From Bacteroidales bacterium UBA6360 (GTDB lineage Bacteria > Bacteroidota > Bacteroidia > Bacteroidales > UBA932): a stretch of DNA of 7,085 bases. The translations under genes and the position numbers were made by a program. The notes beneath the pieces are model-generated. The model made no database searches, was not told where the DNA came from, and was given only the letters and a program-made list of their open reading frames with translations. This document shows positions 5,120 to 7,085 of the stretch, piece by piece (within the stretch, counting starts at the first letter, position 1; each line of letters begins with the position of its first letter). The stretch spans positions 36,807 through 43,891 of the forward strand of contig DJRM01000112.1 in NCBI GenBank assembly GCA_002440085.1. Reading direction: 5' to 3'.

Positions 5120-6508
5120 CTATAAAGCAGGGATAACCTTTTCCATCCTCGTGCCGCGCGACCCCTTAATAAGTATCGCGGCTGAAGAGAACTCGGGCTC
5201 GTGCGAGGCGATGTAGGCGGCAAGCTCGCCCGATGTGCCGAAACAGTGCTCAGCCCCGGCCTTTCGGAACTCCTCGCCCACAAAATAGCTTTCAAGTCCA
5301 TAGTCTGCAACAGCACGAAGAACCTTGGCGTGTTCCGCAACCGACTCATCCCCAAGCTCAAGCATATCCCCGAGCAGGACGATTTTCTTAGCCGCATCAA
5401 AGCCCACGAAATTGTCCAGCGCCGCCTTCATACTCGAAGGATTGGCGTTGTAGGCATCAATAATGAGAATGTTGCGCCCGGTACGCTGCATCTGCGAACG
5501 GTTGTTTGAAGGAACGTATGATGCGACCGCAGCGATGGCATCCGCCTCCGGAACGCCGAAGAAATGCCCTATGCAGAGAGCAGCAAGGACATTGTCGGCA
5601 TTATAGGAACCGACAAGGTGCGTGTCCACCTGCCTGCCGTCGGCAAGAAGGAGTCGAAGATACGGATGCGTGGAGTCGGACTCAAGAACGCGGGCACCGG
5701 AAAAACGAAGCCCATACGGAACAGCAAGCAGCTTTTCTGAAGCGCGTTTCCGGCGGTCGCGGCCGAGAAAGACCTCCCGGTCAAAGGCATAATCTCCAGG
5801 AGCCGTCACGAAGCCCCTTGACGCAGCCATCTCGACCAACAGCGGGTTATCCTGATTCACGAAGACCGTTCCCGCTCCCCCGTCGTTTCCGACTATGAAG
5901 TCATACATCTCTCCCTTAGTGGCCTTCACGCCCTCAAACGAGCCAAAACCAAGAAGATGCCCTTTCCCGACATTTGTGATGAGCCCGAAATCCGGAGCGG
6001 CTATATCGACAAGTTCCTTAATGTCACCCGGATGGCTCGCGCCCATTTCGATGACGGCAATTTCCGTGTCCGACGAAATTCCGAGGACAGTCAGCGGCAC
6101 TCCGATGTTGTTATTCAGATTGCCGGAGGTAGCGTGGATGCGGAACTTTGCAGAAAGAACGGCATTGACAAGTTCCTTGGTCGTCGTCTTTCCGTTCGTC
6201 CCGGTGAGACCGAGGACAGGGATGCTGAACTTGTCGCGATGGTGACGGGCAAGCGCCCAAAGAGCCCGAAGAGTGTCCGGAACAGGAATAATACGAGACT
6301 CGTCCGCAGCCGCTGCGGCAACAGGCGAGCTCTCATCGACGACGGCGTAGGCAGCACCGGATTCAAGAGCCTTGAGAGCATACTCATTGCCGTCAAAGTT
6401 CTCTCCCTTCAGCGCGAAGAACAGTTCGCCCCCATTGATTTTCCGGCTGTCTGTCGTGACCTTGCCGCCGCAGGAGGTGAATATGTCGTATAGTTTATTT
6501 ATGTCCAT
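5120..6508 (-). CDS. murF: UDP-N-acetylmuramoyl-tripeptide--D-alanyl-D-alanine ligase
   Basis: MurF uses ATP to join D-Ala-D-Ala to UDP-MurNAc-tripeptide, the last cytoplasmic step of peptidoglycan precursor synthesis. Counting from the ATG at 6508 the protein has 462 residues. The N-terminal substrate domain shows TTDSR at 18-22 and ELFFALKGENFDGN at 28-41. The ATP loop is GTNGKTTTK at 103-111. The central domain has NLNNNIGVPLT at 130-140, EMGASHPGDI at 154-163, NVGKGHLLGF at 179-188 and K198 in TKGEMY, the expected carbamylated lysine. The C-terminal domain has DAYNANPSSM at 351-360, LLGDMLELGD at 378-387 and KGSRGTRMEKV at 448-458. An in-frame ATG at 6556 would add 16 residues (MTLPEARADLAQPDVD) and overlap dut by 47 bases. 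I prefer 6508 because family members begin at MDINKLYDIF and this leaves a 1-nt gap after dut, typical of translational coupling. Confidence 0.96.
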   Translation of the reverse strand: MDINKLYDIFTSCGGKVTTDSRKINGGELFFALKGENFDGNEYALKALESGAAYAVVDESSPVAAAAADESRIIPVPDTLRALWALARHHRDKFSIPVLGLTGTNGKTTTKELVNAVLSAKFRIHATSGNLNNNIGVPLTVLGISSDTEIAVIEMGASHPGDIKELVDIAAPDFGLITNVGKGHLLGFGSFEGVKATKGEMYDFIVGNDGGAGTVFVNQDNPLLVEMAASRGFVTAPGDYAFDREVFLGRDRRKRASEKLLAVPYGLRFSGARVLESDSTHPYLRLLLADGRQVDTHLVGSYNADNVLAALCIGHFFGVPEADAIAAVASYVPSNNRSQMQRTGRNILIIDAYNANPSSMKAALDNFVGFDAAKKIVLLGDMLELGDESVAEHAKVLRAVADYGLESYFVGEEFRKAGAEHCFGTSGELAAYIASHEPEFSSAAILIKGSRGTRMEKVIPAL

Positions 6509-6509
6509 A

Positions 6510-6941
6510 TCAACGTCCGGTTGAGCCAAGTCCGCCCTCGCCTCGGGCAGTGTCATCGAGCTGCTCGACTTCCTCCCATTCGACGCGCTCGTAGCGGGCG
6601 ACTATCATCTGGGCTATGCGCTCCCCGGGATTCACCACAAAATCCTTGTCGGAGAGGTTTATGAGAATGGCGGCAATCTCGCCGCGATAGTCCGCGTCTA
6701 TGGTGCCCGGAGTGTTCAGGACAGTGATTCCGTGCTTCGCCGCAAGCCCGCTGCGCGGACGGACCTGAGCCTCGGTTCCCTTGGGGAGGGCTATCCTGAG
6801 ACCCGTCGGGACTATCACTCTCTGCATAGGGGCGATGGTAATCGGTTCATCAATGTTCGCCTTCAAATCGACTCCAGCCGAGTCCTCCGTAGCATAGGCC
6901 GGGGCATCCCAGCGCGAGCCGTTTATAATCCTTACCTTCAT
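6510..6941 (-). CDS. dut: dUTP diphosphatase (dUTPase)
   Basis: Trimeric dUTPase hydrolyses dUTP to dUMP and PPi, keeping uracil out of DNA and feeding dTMP synthesis. All five family motifs are present in the 143-residue protein: motif 1 AGVDLKA (22-28), motif 2 PRSGLA (62-67), motif 3 GTIDADYRGEI (79-89, with catalytic D84), motif 4 ERIAQM (107-112) and motif 5 GEGGLGSTGR (134-143), the C-terminal arm that closes over the active site, here with leucine in place of the usual phenylalanine in GGFGSTG. The ATG at 6941 gives the normal start MKVRIIN; a GTG two codons upstream (6947) is possible but not needed. The stop is followed after 1 nt by the murF ATG, so dut and murF form an operon read from the promoter at 6971-7004. 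Confidence 0.96.
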   Translation of the reverse strand: MKVRIINGSRWDAPAYATEDSAGVDLKANIDEPITIAPMQRVIVPTGLRIALPKGTEAQVRPRSGLAAKHGITVLNTPGTIDADYRGEIAAILINLSDKDFVVNPGERIAQMIVARYERVEWEEVEQLDDTARGEGGLGSTGR

Positions 6942-6970
6942 CGTCACAATAAATTTAAATTTTCGCGACG

Positions 6971-7004
6971 CAAAGGTAGCAAGAATTACTCAGCATCCAG
7001 CAAA
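6971..7004 (-). promoter_or_regulatory. Promoter of dut-murF
   Basis: On the minus strand TACCTTTG (6978 to 6971) is an exact TAnnTTTG -7 box. A TTTG (7004 to 7001, within TTTTG) lies 22 nt upstream as the -33 element, slightly longer than the usual 19-21. Transcription would start near 6963, leaving a leader of about 20 nt, AAATTTAAATTTATTG-rich, before the dut ATG at 6941. This is the most complete Bacteroidetes-type promoter in the window. Confidence 0.7.
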
Positions 7005-7085
7005 ACGCGGCACGAATCTGCTAAGAAACATGAAAAAATAAACTGCTTCAGATTTGTCAATTATTTTCGAGTATAGATTTCTTTT
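7005..7085. other. A/T-rich right edge with no gene seen
   Basis: Beyond the dut promoter the last 81 bases are A/T-rich and carry no open frame with family features, no hairpin and no convincing promoter on the plus strand. It is probably the spacer to the next gene outside the window. Confidence 0.5.

Noticed and set aside
1..7085. A defence, mobile or CRISPR system
   Set aside because: No repeats with spacers, nucleases, integrases, transposases or flanking duplications were seen; nearly all coding capacity is housekeeping or envelope genes.

Overview
The window looks like a piece of a Bacteroidales chromosome of moderate GC content. The signs are proteins of Bacteroidetes type (a 190-residue adenylate kinase without a zinc-finger LID, a PAP2 phosphatase with a paired-cysteine loop, a Blc-type lipocalin), -7 boxes of the Bacteroidetes form TAnnTTTG ahead of hpt, obgE and dut, and A/T-rich rather than Shine-Dalgarno leaders. 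Genus cannot be fixed by eye; a gut family such as Muribaculaceae or Rikenellaceae is only a guess. No tRNA, rRNA, CRISPR array, insertion sequence or phage gene was seen.

Layout. Bases 1-1204 (minus strand) hold the 5' part of a long open gene that runs off the left edge. It has a signal peptide, a ComEA-like helix-hairpin-helix region and then what looks like an outer-membrane barrel. A very A/T-rich divergent region (about 1205-1369) separates it from hpt and adk (plus strand, 1370-2524), which end at a strong GNRA-loop terminator. A stand-alone lipocalin lipoprotein gene (2683-3216) follows, closed by a 14-bp palindrome that abuts the promoter of obgE (3326-4318). A PAP2 membrane phosphatase (4376-5047) lies behind obgE. 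It converges on murF, with an 18-bp perfect inverted repeat between the two genes. The minus-strand pair dut-murF (6941 down to 5120, only 1 nt between the genes) is driven from a good promoter near 6971-7004.

How the genes fit together. The window is mostly housekeeping. hpt and adk handle purine salvage and adenylate balance, obgE is the ribosome-assembly GTPase, dut keeps uracil out of DNA, and murF makes the last cytoplasmic peptidoglycan precursor. The PAP2 enzyme may recycle the lipid carrier that precursor needs. The least ordinary part is the left-edge gene, a predicted exported DNA-binding-like motif joined to a barrel. Other points worth checking are an ObgE that stops right after its G domain and a lipocalin unit sitting between adk and obgE.
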